A stretch of DNA of 64,000 nucleotides from Saccoglossus kowalevskii (Eukaryota; Hemichordata; Enteropneusta; Harrimaniidae), in contig NW_003134351.1 of assembly GCF_000003605.2 (NCBI RefSeq), positions 410,224-474,223 of the forward strand, written 5' to 3'. The notes under the pieces were generated by a model that ran no database searches, was not told where the DNA came from, and saw only the letters and a list, made by a program, of their open reading frames with translations. A program made the translations under genes and the position numbers. Every line of letters starts with the position of its first letter. Within the stretch, counting starts at the first letter, position 1. This document shows, piece by piece, positions 22,683-35,606 of the stretch.

Positions 22683-23266
22683 GTTGGCTGCATCACCTAG
22701 AAGTATTTACATTGTGACTGTCTCAAGCGAGTACATCGAAACGGCGGTCGAGGTTGTATATCTTCAACTTACGACCTGCTCCCTGCTTCCTCAATTCTTG
22801 CTTGTTGTCAGTGATCTAAGTCGACAAAATGGCTTGATATGGTGGGAGAAACTAGTACAAACTGTGACTGGGAGCTTTCCCTAAAAGTACTGTCGTAAGA
22901 TGTCAATCAAAACGAGAACTAAAAAAATGACAGCTAAGCAAATAAACTTTTAAGAATGACCATGGAATGACCTAATAACGAACCCGGAAGATGTTTTATC
23001 CGTGTTCCGTGTGAGTTAGGGGTGCCTTGGAAAATACATGTACTCGTATTTTCATAAACAATCAGGGACGATGGGTGCTTCAACGAAACAACATTGAATA
23101 GATGTTCAACATCTTAACAATGATCTATTTGTTTGCATGTGCGAAATAAACAAACAAATTACTTCTCCCAGGTGTAGTGGCATTTTAAATTCAATAAAGA
23201 CAAATTTGCGACCTACTTGGGTGGCCTTGAGCCTTAGCGCGGCATTCTGGGTAACAGAAAAGCAAC
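22683..23266. promoter_or_regulatory. Shared promoter region between divergent INPP4 and MAGOH
   Basis: The two start codons face away from each other 584 bp apart, so both transcription starts probably lie here. The MAGOH-proximal 50 bp are richer in GC than the surroundings. On the minus strand at 23254-23241 they contain TTACCCAGAATGCC, close to the ZNF143/Staf site core TTCCCAGAATGC. No TATA box is evident next to MAGOH, as expected for a housekeeping promoter. The transcription-factor match is read by eye. Confidence 0.5.
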
Positions 23267-23354
23267 ATGGCGAACGAATTTTATTTGCGTTATTACGTTG
23301 GACATAAAGGAAAATTTGGACACGAATTCCTCGAGTTCGAGTTCAGACCTGATG
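23267..23354 (+). CDS. MAGOH: MAGOH exon 1
   Basis: The ATG lies in AGCAACATGGCG, and the exon ends GATG|GTAGGT in phase 1. It encodes the first β-strands, from [12 protein letters not shown] through FEFRPD. Confidence 0.96.
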
Positions 23355-26306
23355 GTAGGTAACTGTTTAGAGATCGCGAAGGTGGTATGATTCGTGAAGG
23401 GATAGTCAATTTCTCAACTTATTGAATTGTAATGTTGTGTTCAAACATGTGTAGTGACTAATCGACCGGTCATGTTGGTGTGTTGCCGTGCTTGACGCGG
23501 TACTCTGAGACCACGGGGTCGCTGACACAAAGGTGTGCGTTAACTATCATCTCTATGCCGACTTTATATTGTTAGGAGATTTTTGTATCCTGGTCTCACT
23601 ATCGGAAGGAAGCACTAGTACCAAGTCATTTACGAATACGAATGACCAGGCTCCGGAAGACGAGATCACAGACAAACGTCGCAATGACGTTTTCACGTTT
23701 GGAAGTTAGCTTTGGGAAAATCCTTTGAAAGTCTTTGGATTTTTTGAGGTCTGGAAAGTCTTTGAGATGTCTTTAGATTACAGGAAAAATAAAAAAATCT
23801 TTGAAAAGTCTTTAAATTTCTTCATAGTTATCAATTCATTTTAGAAAGGCTTGAAAAAATGCAAGTTTGGGAAAAGGTCCGGTAAAGTCTTGGAAATCAT
23901 TTGGCTCTTGGTGGAATGAATTTTGTATGTTAGACCGTTTATTGGCTTAGCATTTGTTTATCTGTTACATCATAATAAAAACAACTTATTATTACAAGTA
24001 CCATCTGAGAGTACTCTGAGATTATCACATATTCAGAACTTGAAACAAAGCTATTACTTGTACACACTTATTCATCACATGTCACACTTTTGCGTACCCA
24101 AATCTTATAAATTGTGGACTTTGCACAAAACAAAAGAAGGAAACATGTGTAACCACCTTGTTATTTATTTAGTTTTGTTTAAATAACAATAAGAATAATA
24201 CTACTTTGCTTAGTTTAATAAGTTGTTTACCCTTTTTCTTTCCTTCTTGCATAATTCACAAGAATGAGGTAAAGTTTGTGACTACTTTTTCATTGCATTT
24301 TTTAAAAAGGCTATTCTTCTAGCCAAATCCAAATAAAGGTAACACGTCATGGAAATGACGTTTGATTCTATGGCGTCATTCCAGAGCTGTTTTAACTTCT
24401 GATGTGTTCCACTTGCATCATATGTCAAACTCGCGAGAAAATATCCCAAATTGAAACAAAATCATAAGAAAATACTCCAAGTTGAAGCCAGGATATTCAG
24501 GTGAATTGTGTCCAGCAGTGAGAATGGGGTCTATATCATCCAGGGTACCAAACATCTTCAATGTACCATTTTCATTCAGATGTTGAAAATGTGTCGTTTA
24601 AGATAGATTTTCTCCTGTTAGATACGTGTATGAAGTTAGAATTTCATCAGGTGTCAGAATACAAAATTAAGAACTGTATAGAACTTCGACATACAATAAT
24701 TTTTTTAATTTCTTTTTCCTATAAGGTAAATTGAGGTATGCTAATAATTCCAACTACAAGAATGATGTCATGATCAGGAAAGAGGTTAGTCTTGCCTTTA
24801 TGTACATGTATTGATTTCTTGTTGTACTGTCATTTCGACATGATGCTACCATCTGACTTGAATTTTCAAGAAATCAATTTGATTGATACGCTAACTGTAT
24901 CATTTGTGAATTAGTCAAAATATTGTAACTACCAAATAGGACTGTAACAATAGCATTATGTATTTGAAGAAACCTTCACACCTAAATAGGTCAGGACTGT
25001 TTGTACTTGTGCGAGATTGTACATAATATTCCAACAACTCAACATGCTTACTGCAGGCTTTCACACACAAGGCTGTGATTGAAGAACTGAAGAGGATAAT
25101 TGAGGACAGTGAGATTATGCAGGAAGATGATGCACTCTGGCCACAACCTGACAGAGTAGGGAGACAAGAGTTAGAGATAGTCATGGGTGATGAACACATC
25201 TCATTTACTACCAGTAAAATAGGATCACTCATTGATGTCAACCAGTGCAAGTAAGTAGCATGTGATGATGTTGCTCTGATCATGTGATCACATCACGTGA
25301 TCATGTGATCACATTTGATCTAATCATGTGATTGCATTGCTCTGATCATGTGGTGACATTGCCCTGATCGTGTGATCACATTGCCCTGATTGTGTGATCA
25401 CATTGCCCTGATCGTGTGATCACATTGCTCTGATTGTGTGATCACATTGCCCTGATCGTGTGATCACATTGCCCTGATTGTGTGATCACATTGCCCTGAT
25501 TGTGTGATCACATTGCCCTGATCGTGTGATCACATTGCCCTGATCGTGTGATCACATTGCCCTGATTGTGTGATCACATTGCCCTGATTGTGTGATCACA
25601 TTGCCCTGATCGTGTGATCACATTGCTCTGATTGTGTGGTGACATTGCTCTGATCAAGTGATTTTATATACTCCTATATAATGCCATGATATTTTCCATT
25701 TTGGTGTATAGCAGTTGCAGGTGCAAATTAATGCTACTCTAGTGGTAATCATGAATGTCTGCTGACGTCATCCTAGGGGAAATGTTGTGGAATTATACAT
25801 TTATCACATGTAATATACTTTGTCTGAAACAGCAGACAGTTGAACAAAGAACTATTGCTCAGATAACAGCAAATACAAATATATCTTTAATGTGCTGTTA
25901 GTATGTTGATTTTCTTAAATCTGTGGTGTCCTATTTTTTTCTGTGTTGATTCTGCTCATTGGTGATATGTGCTCCAATTCACTGTGACTTTTTTGAATTC
26001 CAACAAATTTTTTTTTGGAAGGACAATACTTATTTTGAAAATAAACATGCATGACATGTATGGTTAAGGGGGAATGAGTGATAAACACTCAGAAAATATA
26101 TTGTTTATTTATGATGCACAATCTGGCACTATTTACACAACCATCCAAGATGAGTTTGTAGAGATGTACTAATTAATACATAATTATTTCTGTTCTTTCA
26201 TTCCAGAGATTCTGAAGGCCTTCGTACATTCTATTATCTAGTCCAAGATTTAAAGTGTTTAGTGTTTTCTTTAATTGGACTCCATTTTAAAATCAAACCC
26301 ATCTAA
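23267..26306 (+). CDS. MAGOH: Protein mago nashi homolog (complete, 4 exons, 146 aa)
   Basis: MAGOH pairs with Y14/RBM8A and locks eIF4A3 onto spliced mRNA in the exon junction complex, which serves mRNA export, localisation and nonsense-mediated decay. Exons are 23267-23354, 24726-24784, 25057-25250 and 26207-26306, summing to 441 nt with a TAA stop. The protein begins [20 protein letters not shown] and continues [19 protein letters not shown], then [47 protein letters not shown], and ends [18 protein letters not shown]. It is nearly identical to human MAGOH and the same length, with no breaks. Intron 3 contains a 22-bp minisatellite. A possible polyadenylation signal AATAAA lies at 26468-26473. 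Confidence 0.97.
24726..24784 (+). CDS. MAGOH: MAGOH exon 2
   Basis: A 59-nt exon between the acceptor TATAAG|GT and the donor GAG|GTTAGT. It encodes [19 protein letters not shown]. The acceptor has a weak polypyrimidine tract (TTTCTTTTTCCTATAAG), but the phase and protein match are exact. Confidence 0.95.
25057..25250 (+). CDS. MAGOH: MAGOH exon 3
   Basis: Acceptor TACTGCAG|GC, donor TGCAA|GTAAGT, 194 nt ending in phase 2. It encodes [20 protein letters not shown] through ITSKIG-type strands to DVNQC, including the region that contacts Y14. A tandem array starts about 12 nt after the donor. Confidence 0.96.
25263..25662 (+). repeat. 22-bp minisatellite in MAGOH intron 3, about 18 copies
   Basis: The unit is CTGATCGTGTGATCACATTG plus CC, with C/T variation (GATCGTG or GATTGTG). 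Each copy contains the 10-bp palindrome TGTGATCACA. The first copies are more diverged. The array begins about 12 nt after the exon 3 donor. Confidence 0.9.
26207..26306 (+). CDS. MAGOH: MAGOH exon 4 with stop
   Basis: Acceptor TTTCATTCCAG|AG, then [20 protein letters not shown] and [12 protein letters not shown] followed by TAA at 26304-26306. This is the invariant C-terminal helix and tail of Mago proteins. Confidence 0.96.
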
Positions 26307-28439
26307 ATCTTTCAAACAGTCTTACCATTTTTTTTATAACTTTAAGACCATCATAATGTAATCTTGCATCCCTCACTTTGAAGTGTTATGGTTTACAAAG
26401 ATCATTGCTGGTGATACAATGTATTGCAGTGTGGAGATCCATTAAAGAAAGACAACCTTGTTTGCAGAATAAAAGTAAAAGTATGGTAAAAACCAGAGTC
26501 TACAAAGTGAAACTGCACTCTCATTGGTATTCGTGATGAATTATTACCATTTTGATAATATTACTTACTTTGTTTTTAATTTGAATTTCTATTTCAGTGT
26601 ATGTCTAATTACAATTAGGTTAAAACAAATTAAAACATATATAGCACTTACAGTTTTCAGTGAAACCAAATTCTTGTTGACTGAAGTGTAAACTATGGTA
26701 GACTCTGTTATGAGGTTAAAACCATGTTCAAGTTAAACTGATATGACCAACTTTTTTCTTGTAATATATATTTGACTAGTGAAGAGAAATGCAGATATGT
26801 GATCATAGTGAAACCTGTCTAAACTGAACCAAAAAGCTTTTTAAGGACATATTTTATACACGCATTTATGGATAATGGCCCAGAAGAATGCTTGGTTTAG
26901 ACATGTTTCTCCACATTTATTTTTCAGTATTTGATTTGATGTACCTTTGTATTATTTTGGCAAGTTTGCCTTTCTATATCTAAATTGTACTTCAAGGTGT
27001 CTATCCAGTTGAAACCAAAGCCAAGGCTAAAAGAGTACCGTTAAATCTGTGTTAGAAGCTGCATTCCTAATAGAATTCACACCCATTCTTTTTGAACAAA
27101 TGAAAGCAAAAATCATTTTTCATATGTGTAGATGCTCTATAGAAACCACATGCCCTCTATTGATTTGTACCATTTTAATAGAACCAACAGCTTCTAATAC
27201 AGATTTTATATTAATTTAAACAAATGTTGTATAATTTTTACTGCCATTTTGTGTTAAAAGTACTGGAACTTCTCCATTGCCCTATTAATGTATGATACAC
27301 TGTAGCATAACCTTGGTTATCTTTGAAGTTGCACATGTATCATTTATACCCCTGTATAGTTTTATTGAGATCTTTGGACTATGATGTTTAACAGTAATTG
27401 TATTAAGATCTGGGAATTGAAAATGTTTGATCAATCAAAATTTATCTTGTTTGTAAAACAGTAATACCCGGTAATTTGAAGTCCTGTCTACCTAGTAAAG
27501 CTTGTTTTACGTTTTCATTCTGAATGTGTACCCAAATGAAATGCCATTCTTTCATACTTTGTCTACACGGCTTTGTTGGATTTATGATATTAATCCAATG
27601 TAGCTTCCCTTGTAAAATTCACACAATCTTTCTGAATCTACACATTTCTATCACAATTCAACAGTGATAACTATCATTCTAACATGCTGAAAATAATTTA
27701 ACATTCAGTACACATTTCTCTCAAATATGTAAAATGATAATGCCCCAATAAAGCTATTTTGAATGATTTGATAATATCAGGGTATTACTTTTTCAGTCAT
27801 TAAATACAATCCAAGTCAGTATTCAACTGGTATCCATGTATACATTTGGCGATGGAAGATTTGATCATGTATGGTTCAAATAAATCAGTTTACTCTTTTA
27901 ATTATGTTTGTGGATTATTTCTGCGCATTTGAGGTTTGAATGAACATTGAAAGATGCAGTTTATTCTGCAATCAAAAAGTATACAACAAAGTAGCGAAAA
28001 AAACAAAGCTACTAGATTAGTATTCTAATTGTGAAAATATTGTGTTGCTGTTTATGTATTTCGAATTCAATATCTTGATGAAGGAAAACTAACGTGTTGC
28101 TAAATTCATATTCATTACTTTATTGCAATGTCTGATGTGTAAAGATAACAATGTGATCATGCATTGAACCAATCTTGCATACATTTCGACAAATGTATAC
28201 TTTCGGTGTTCTGGCCGCAAGGATCTCTGGAAAGGGAAATTACATTGAACTTGAAAACCGGTAATCCAGAAAAATTTAATTTTGATAAACTAGGAGAGTG
28301 CTACCATATAGGAAATTGTGCATGGTTTGGTGTGAATAAATGTTAATTGTTTTAATGCTTGAAGAATAAGTATAAAGTTTAAGTGCCTCCCAAATTTTGT
28401 ATGTTAGGCTTGTAAGTTAAAAATTTTCATTTTTCACAG

Positions 28440-28516
28440 TGGAAAGTTAGTGGCCTATCGATCCTTACGACGTTCAGGAGTTTCGAGGAGAGGTGTCCAA
28501 AGTTATCATGGTGGAG
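28440..28516 (+). CDS. Possible orphan exon between MAGOH and the TNFR cluster
   Basis: A strong acceptor (CATTTTTCACAG|T) and a donor (GAG|GTTAGG) bound 77 nt that are open in two frames; one reads GKLVAYRSLRRSGVSRRG. It has no recognised similarity. Confidence 0.2.
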
Positions 28517-30111
28517 GTTAGGCATTTCATTTTCACAGCCAGTCACCAAGTGTTTAAGGCCGACCCCATTTTCCCATCCTTCTGGAGTCCAGTGAAGAGC
28601 TGTCCTAGTTAATTTATTTTATGGTAATGATGCTATTTCATAACAATATTTTCAATGAATATGCAATAGTAGCTCATTTAGCAAAGACCATGGTGTCATT
28701 GCCATTCGTCTTGTTAATGATCTTGCTCAAATTAACCAATGAGTATATTTTTCACAGTGATTTTTCCCAACCATTACTTAACTTAACTTAAATTAGCGAG
28801 TACTTGGAATAGGTAAAATTCTGAATATAAGTACTCCCTTTAAACAGTTATCTGAGAACATACTGGCCCCAAATACTCAAACTGACAGATAATTTCAATC
28901 ACTGACAATCCTATTGCTATTTACAGATCGATAAACATGTTATTACTTTTACTCCACAATACCATGTATAAGCAAATGTTGTCTTTTCAACCTTATTTTA
29001 ACTGTTGTTCATGTAGTAATACAGTTAGTCACGAAACCAAAGTGGTTAAATTATGCAATGGATCGGACTGACACTCTTCCAAATATTTGCGCCCTCTAGA
29101 GGCAAAGCATTTCATATGAAGTGAAAATGACGTACTAGACGGGTGTATGAAATCACTTTCATATCAACCACTGTTCGGCTGTGCAGTACAAAATATTACA
29201 CAAGTATTTATTATAAAATTGGTGTATTGCGTTACAAATTTAGTTTAAATTATAGTTTCGATTGATATCGGCTTTTCTGTGTCTTAGTACGTGTTGAGGT
29301 ACCTAGCCCACCCAACACGCATTCTAATAATTAGTAATTTACTCGAGTATGTAATGTTTTGTATGAGCAACAATACATATGCTTTTTTTAGTTACGTACG
29401 CTGAAAATCAGGGTGGGAGTACGTAATTTTAATTATATTGTATTTTGAATATATTGTAACATACATTGTATCAAGTACAATGATAGCCACCAAGCGGTGT
29501 ACTTTCTAGATTATATTGTTTTTGTAGTTATTCTTCAAACTAATATTAGATTATAGTTGGTGGAAATTATCGTGCATGTCTGTCTACGTGACGTCATAAC
29601 GTTAATTACAATATAATGAAAACGTATATCGGGATATTTTGTAATGATATTGAGTCAATTAACCGATATAATTGGACACATCAACCAATGCGAGGACGAC
29701 ACGCATTGAGAGCACCACATAAAACGCCGGGAATTCTGTCGAAAATGTAACGTAAACCAATAAATAAATAATTATTTACGTGAACAAATCACTGTTAGCG
29801 CATTGGTTGTTTAGATGGATTCAATATATAACACAAATGAACATTTTTATGGCACTGTGTTCTTATATTCTCTCCAGACAGTGGTATCAATCTACCTCGG
29901 TAGTTGTTCAATAACTATGCTAATATGAGAACATACACAAAATTATCAGTGTTTACCAGTGACTAATTTGTAGGTCTTTTCCTTCGTGTGTTTGCGAAAT
30001 TATCGGGTATGACCATCGAACTCATCTCTGCGATCCCACGTGACCAACAGCAGGGCATTAGTATTTAATTAAAAAGGAGTGTTTAAATATAAGCGGAATT
30101 GAGTATTTTAC

Positions 30112-30141
30112 CACAGTCACTCTCCTAGTAGAGTGACTGTG
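30112..30141. other. Perfect 12-bp inverted repeat with 6-nt loop
   Basis: CACAGTCACTCT, then CCTAGT, then AGAGTGACTGTG. It would form a stable hairpin in DNA or RNA; no U-run or gene is attached. Confidence 0.7.
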
Positions 30142-31099
30142 ATTTTACTGAAGAGGGAATCTGTACTTTAAAAAAACAACTACAAATATTTTGTTAAGAT
30201 ATTTTTATTATTCCCTAAATTAACCGAATTCATAATAGTTAACTATATTTATGGCGTGTTTTCAAGGAGTTCCAACAAACCATCGAACCGCATCTTGATG
30301 ACGTTTCTATAGAATATTTAGACCTGGCCTAGGGAGCCACAGCAAGCCGCAACTAGGGGGACGTTCCCTAGCGACTACCTAGCTTAGTGAGAATGTATAT
30401 ACGTGACAGATTTGATCAGCATCCGAAAGTATTAACAGTTTCGTACCGGGAAATTGTGTTGTTAGGATTGTAGGTATTTCCGATAAGCACTACACGCCTA
30501 AAATATGTCGTAATTCAATCTCATAGTATTACGATTAATCACAGACATGCTATAAATACACATGATATATGTATTTATATATGTATACAGAGGTCACCAT
30601 AGTTAGAACACTCCCATCATCCACGCCCAGCCCTTCAGTCGTTTCGGCGTATGTATATAATTAACGTTACAATTCAAACTGGTCTGAATCACATGTAATG
30701 TAATGTCTAAACATCTATTTTTAATAAGTGGCGTGTTTGTATTGCAATCAATTTCATTGAATGTGCTATCAGAATAATCACTTTTGATTTGTGAGAGGAT
30801 TTTTAATAAAAACCAACCTATTTCGAAATTGCGGACTGTCACATTTAGACAACAAAAGCGCTCTGCTGGGTCAACTTGAAATTATTTTCTTTGTGAATTA
30901 CTTTTTCATCAAACCCAAAATGATATTTTGTTATTGTATATAAAAATAGATTTTTTGCGAGAACGTTCATTTGAAATATAATAGTCACACAGTCAAATGG
31001 TTTGGCAATACACCTTGCAAGTGAACTACTGCAAGTGATTACTGTGCAATAGTGCAAAGTGCCTCATCATAAAACGAATCATTTGATATATTTTGCTCA

Positions 31100-31870
31100 T
31101 TAACTCTTTCCAAAATGATAATGACAATGATTTTTGTTACCATATTATAAGTGGAAACACGTTTAAAAATGTGTCTTATAAGCACTTTCCACTATTCAGA
31201 TTGTGTTTACGTGGAAGCACTTTTCAAAGTGTTTTCAATACATATTTTGGCGGAAAATACTTTCCAAATGTGTGTCTAGTGAAATCATTGTTTCAAAGTG
31301 TTGTAATTATAGCCCTTCATTAAAACATGTCTCTGGTTGAGACACCATTCCACGTGTCGTGAACACTTTTACAAAATGTAAGTTTAGAGAAATCTCTTTT
31401 ACAAGTGTTGTGATAATAAACACTTCATTAAGATGTTTCGGGTGGAAACACTTTACAAATTGTGTGTCTAGTTAAAACACTTTTAAATGTGTTGTGATAA
31501 TAAGCACTTTCCAATACATGTTTCTTGTGGAGACACTTTTCAAAATGTGTTTCTAGTAAAATCTAGTAAAATCGCTTTTATCTCTTTTCAATACGTGTTT
31601 CTAGTGAAAACCTTTAAATGTGTTATATGCAAAATACATCTCCAAGATGTTGCAATCAAAATACTACAAGTGATTTCATCATGTAGACTTTTCAAAATTA
31701 TGTAGATTATATGCACCCCAAAACAATAAATACTACTACAGTACTACTGTAATAATAAGTGTTGCATTTGCTATTTTAAGAAAAAAAACACTAAATGTGT
31801 TTAATTGTAAAACATTAAAAATGATTTTAAAGTGGGGACAAAAATGTGTAAAATTTTAAAACACTTAGAT
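31100..31870. repeat. Strongly diverged palindrome-rich tandem array
   Basis: Words such as CACTTTTCAAAATGTG, ACACTTTACAAATTGTGTGT and AACACTTTTAAATGTGTTG recur every 30-65 bp, separated by TTCTAGTGAAA-like spacers. Many are near-palindromes. No single clean unit survives. Confidence 0.6.
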
Positions 31871-34800
31871 TTAAAGTGTGGTTATTATGTGTATTATTCC
31901 CCGTGAAATAATAATGTTCATGACGTTTAGGGGGAGAACACAATGGTCCCTGTACCCACCACGTGCTTATCACGATATATCACAGACAGTGACGAGCAGT
32001 GGGGTGGACTAGGTAATCAATATTATTGATAACATCTGTTGCTCTAACGCCAGCAGCCATATATGAGTCGTCGATTCATTTGGATTTACCCCAACAGTGT
32101 TTTAATCTATCATGTAATAAATCAACCAACCGAATCTCCCAAAAGTGAAGTCGCGGTATTATTGCAATACTCTGTCATCGTACATATAAATCATAATGAT
32201 TACTGACATCATCACAGTCATATATTGACGCGCGATATACCGTTGACGTAAGTGTTCCACGTTTACTGAGGTGTAATTCACCGATGCGTTAAAAATACGT
32301 CAGTTCTGTGTTGTCAATTTCTAAAAAAAAAACAAATATACGTCAACTCCTTATTTTAATCGATAAAGGAGATAACCATCGGCGATATGGTCCATTGTTA
32401 CCAATGATTTAGGAGACTGAAATCCCCCAAGGTTTTTAAATTGGGGCGACTAAAGTACAACAAATGTATTTTGATAAATGCACGTCGTTGCTCTACTTCT
32501 ACGTCTGTTAGCGAGCGTGTTAACAACGACGTGGTTTGGAATGGTTCAATCTGGAAAAGTGTTACACGGCATATTTATAGAGAATCGCGTACATGTTACT
32601 TTCCAACAAAGTTTATTAAGCCAAGCATCGTCTACAAAACCTGTATTATAGGCACATATCCTACCGAATGGCTACAAAGAAAACAAAATGCCTATCTCGA
32701 TCATTCGCACATCCATAATGTTTACCATCCATCCATAATGTTGATACGCTTGTAAATAACAGTAACGTAAAAGTCGAAACTCCCAAGACTGGAAGTTAAT
32801 TCACCAATCCAGCCAACTATGACTCCCCAAGTTGTTTACATATAATCGGATAGTATTTCTTCATCATGCTTTGTTGCCTTTCTTGTTTATACCGCATGCT
32901 GGCGTTTACTTTATGGCAAGATGGCGCGGACGGAAGTCTTTCACAGTGTTATGGTTTCTCATATTTAGATCATAATAACTCTGAAGATAATCATTTTTTT
33001 TCATTTTTTTTAAAAATTTATAATCAATATACATAACTTAAGAAATACAAATACCAAATTAGGCTCTATTTAGTTCTCCTTTAAAACATTATTCAGGTGA
33101 GTTGATCCTGTCTATAAAGCATATTATAATATAGCGACTGGATTATCTGACATTATTTGCGTTATTCTGAAACCGGATTACTATTTCAACTAGTAGTATT
33201 TTAATACTATGAAATCTGCAATTTGATTTCGTATTCTTACAATTAAACGATACTTAACTCCTTTTTTGAATGTTACTGGTTTAGTATAATATTTGCTATT
33301 CATTCAAAGTTTTGCACAAGGAGCCTTTTGGCCAATTACAGCGACGTATTCAACATGCTCATATACTGATATAAAATTATTGCTGATAGTGTCCGAATAC
33401 CTTTGTGGATCCTTCCAAATATGTCACATCGGTACCACAGGATCCGTCGCTGATTGAATCCGATAACTCTGTTATGCCACTCTCTGAGTATTGTTTTAAT
33501 AACAAATCTTAAATAAGTAGAAACTCAAAATAAAAAATAAAGGCAAACAATACTTAATTCAACATCAAGGAAGAATCACCCCACTATTTTGACGGTTGTG
33601 AAACTTTAAACTTTACCTAAAGCATGCTGCAATTTTCAGTCCTGTTTGTATTAGGTCACTAAAATTCTCCGTTTGAAATCGACATCATGAACTCTTTATG
33701 GAGTGAAATGTTTCTTCATATAATATCTAACGAGTTTTTAGGATAACAGTACTGTTGTGGATTGTTGTGCAGCGTTTAAACGCGGAATAACATGATAAAT
33801 CTACAATGTTTCAACAGATTTTGACAGTTTGAAAATATATTTTGATCATTCGAATTATTAGTCCAATTTCCAAAATAAAATACAAATTTAAGAATTAGGG
33901 GATGATGTATTATTTTTACTAGTCAATTGAATATTGTGTACACTCTGGAATTTCGGAATTCGTGAAGTGTTTGCCAATGTTTTCTTTTTACTTTCTTTTT
34001 TAATGTTTTATTTTCTTTACTTGACTAACTTGGTATTTGTCGAAGATTTCAAATAGTCCGAATAGTTTTAAATAGATATTCCATATTTGTAAAGGATTAT
34101 CCTGATAATAAGGTTTGGAATATTCTACTCATAGATGAAATTGACATGTAAAGTATATCATATCGAGCAGACATATCGGGAATGGAATAATCATTCATGA
34201 ATGTACAAGCATATCTTTGAGAAATATATCACGAAAGCAGATGATTGTCAGAACCATACATTGGTTTCAAATTGGGTACAATGAATTAGTAACAGCCACT
34301 TTTTAAATCAATGAGGTGATATACATGTAGTTGAAAAATGGAATTGTACACGGAAAATAAATGTGTAACCTGATTGCAAAATGGGGGTGTACACGCGAAA
34401 TAGCCCCAACTGGTACGAAGTCAAAATGAGGTTGTGGTGACGTACATAGTGTTGCTTGGGATCATGGCGTCGCTCGGTCTTTCTGAACTATAATCGCAAT
34501 GTTTACAAATGCCACCACAGTAACCATCACAGTAACCCCGCTTACCGAACTGTTGTCATGCGTGTGTTACGCATATTCGAACAATAAAGGACAATGTAAT
34601 TCAATTCACCAGTAATCGATAAAGAACAGACCTAATATTTACGACTGGCCCATTTTATATGAATGATTTAGAGACAGTCGCCTAGTTTTAAATTGCGTGA
34701 ACAGGAAATATATTTTGCTTCAAGATGTATGTTGCAAAGCCACTAAACCAGAATGTGTATGTTAGCAACATTAACACAGTCAACAAATCACCGTGATATA

Positions 34801-35115
34801 CACACAACCATTAAAAAAAAGGAGAAAACAAGATCACTGTAAATTACTGAGATATTTTGTTTTATATCTGATTACCGTGTATACTAAAGAAAAATCAATA
34901 CTGGCAAAGTAAAATATCATTGGAGCATTAATATAGTTAAAAGACACATAAATGGAAATATGAACTAGGTATCTCAAGATGAAATGCCGTATACTACATT
35001 GGGTGATGCCAAACCTTACATGACGCATTGTCTCCTTCCGCTTAGTACCGAATTACAAGCTCGATTACATTGTTCTGCCCAACATAAACTTGAATCACTG
35101 AAACCTACAATGCGT

Positions 35116-35606
35116 TTATGTAACATTCGTCTCTGCAGTGGAAAACTTCCTTTCTGTTCCTACATAGCTAGTATGTTCTTTAGTGTGATTTGGAATCTGG
35201 TCGTCTGATAATTCGTGAAGACGATCATATTCAAGTGTTTCAATCGAACTGTGGTATTCAACATCGTTGCCAATGATCACGTTCACTTTTACAACATCAT
35301 CTTCGTGTAATGCTTTTGTATAACGGCTCTCGTCTAATCTACTGTATTTTCTACCACTTTCTTGAACACGTCTTCGGATTCGCCGCATAAAGATTAGACA
35401 CGCGATTAGGATAACAATTAAAATAACAGCGCCCGCACACGTTAGAAGAGATACTGTGATATGACTTGCGGCCGTTTCTGGATATTCTTTCAACTTAACT
35501 GTCGAAGTTGTCGTATTTGACGATGTCACCGATTTCACAGAATACGCGGTAACAGAGGTGGATGGAGTTACATTTGTTGAGGTTCTCTGTGTAGCCTGAC
35601 CCCGAA
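35116..35606 (-). CDS. TNFR gene A, exon with stalk, transmembrane helix and tail
   Basis: Acceptor GTTTACAG|TT opens a 491-nt exon that ends at the stop near 35116. It contains a Ser/Thr-rich stalk with several N-x-[ST] sites, the membrane helix, the stop-transfer sequence RRIRRR, and an acidic, tyrosine-containing tail. Confidence 0.85.

Larger units (their letters stand above)
26307..35115. other. Intergenic region between MAGOH and TNFR gene A
   Basis: Includes the MAGOH 3' UTR at the left and the presumed 3' UTR of TNFR gene A at the right. In between are the orphan exon candidate at 28440, the hairpin at 30112 and the palindrome-rich array at 31100-31870. The plus-strand ORF at 32441-32755 has no recognisable features. 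Confidence 0.6.

Noticed and set aside
22471-22884. 137-codon plus-strand ORF overlapping INPP4 exon 1
   Set aside because: It is the shadow of the INPP4 exon on the other strand; no family similarity.
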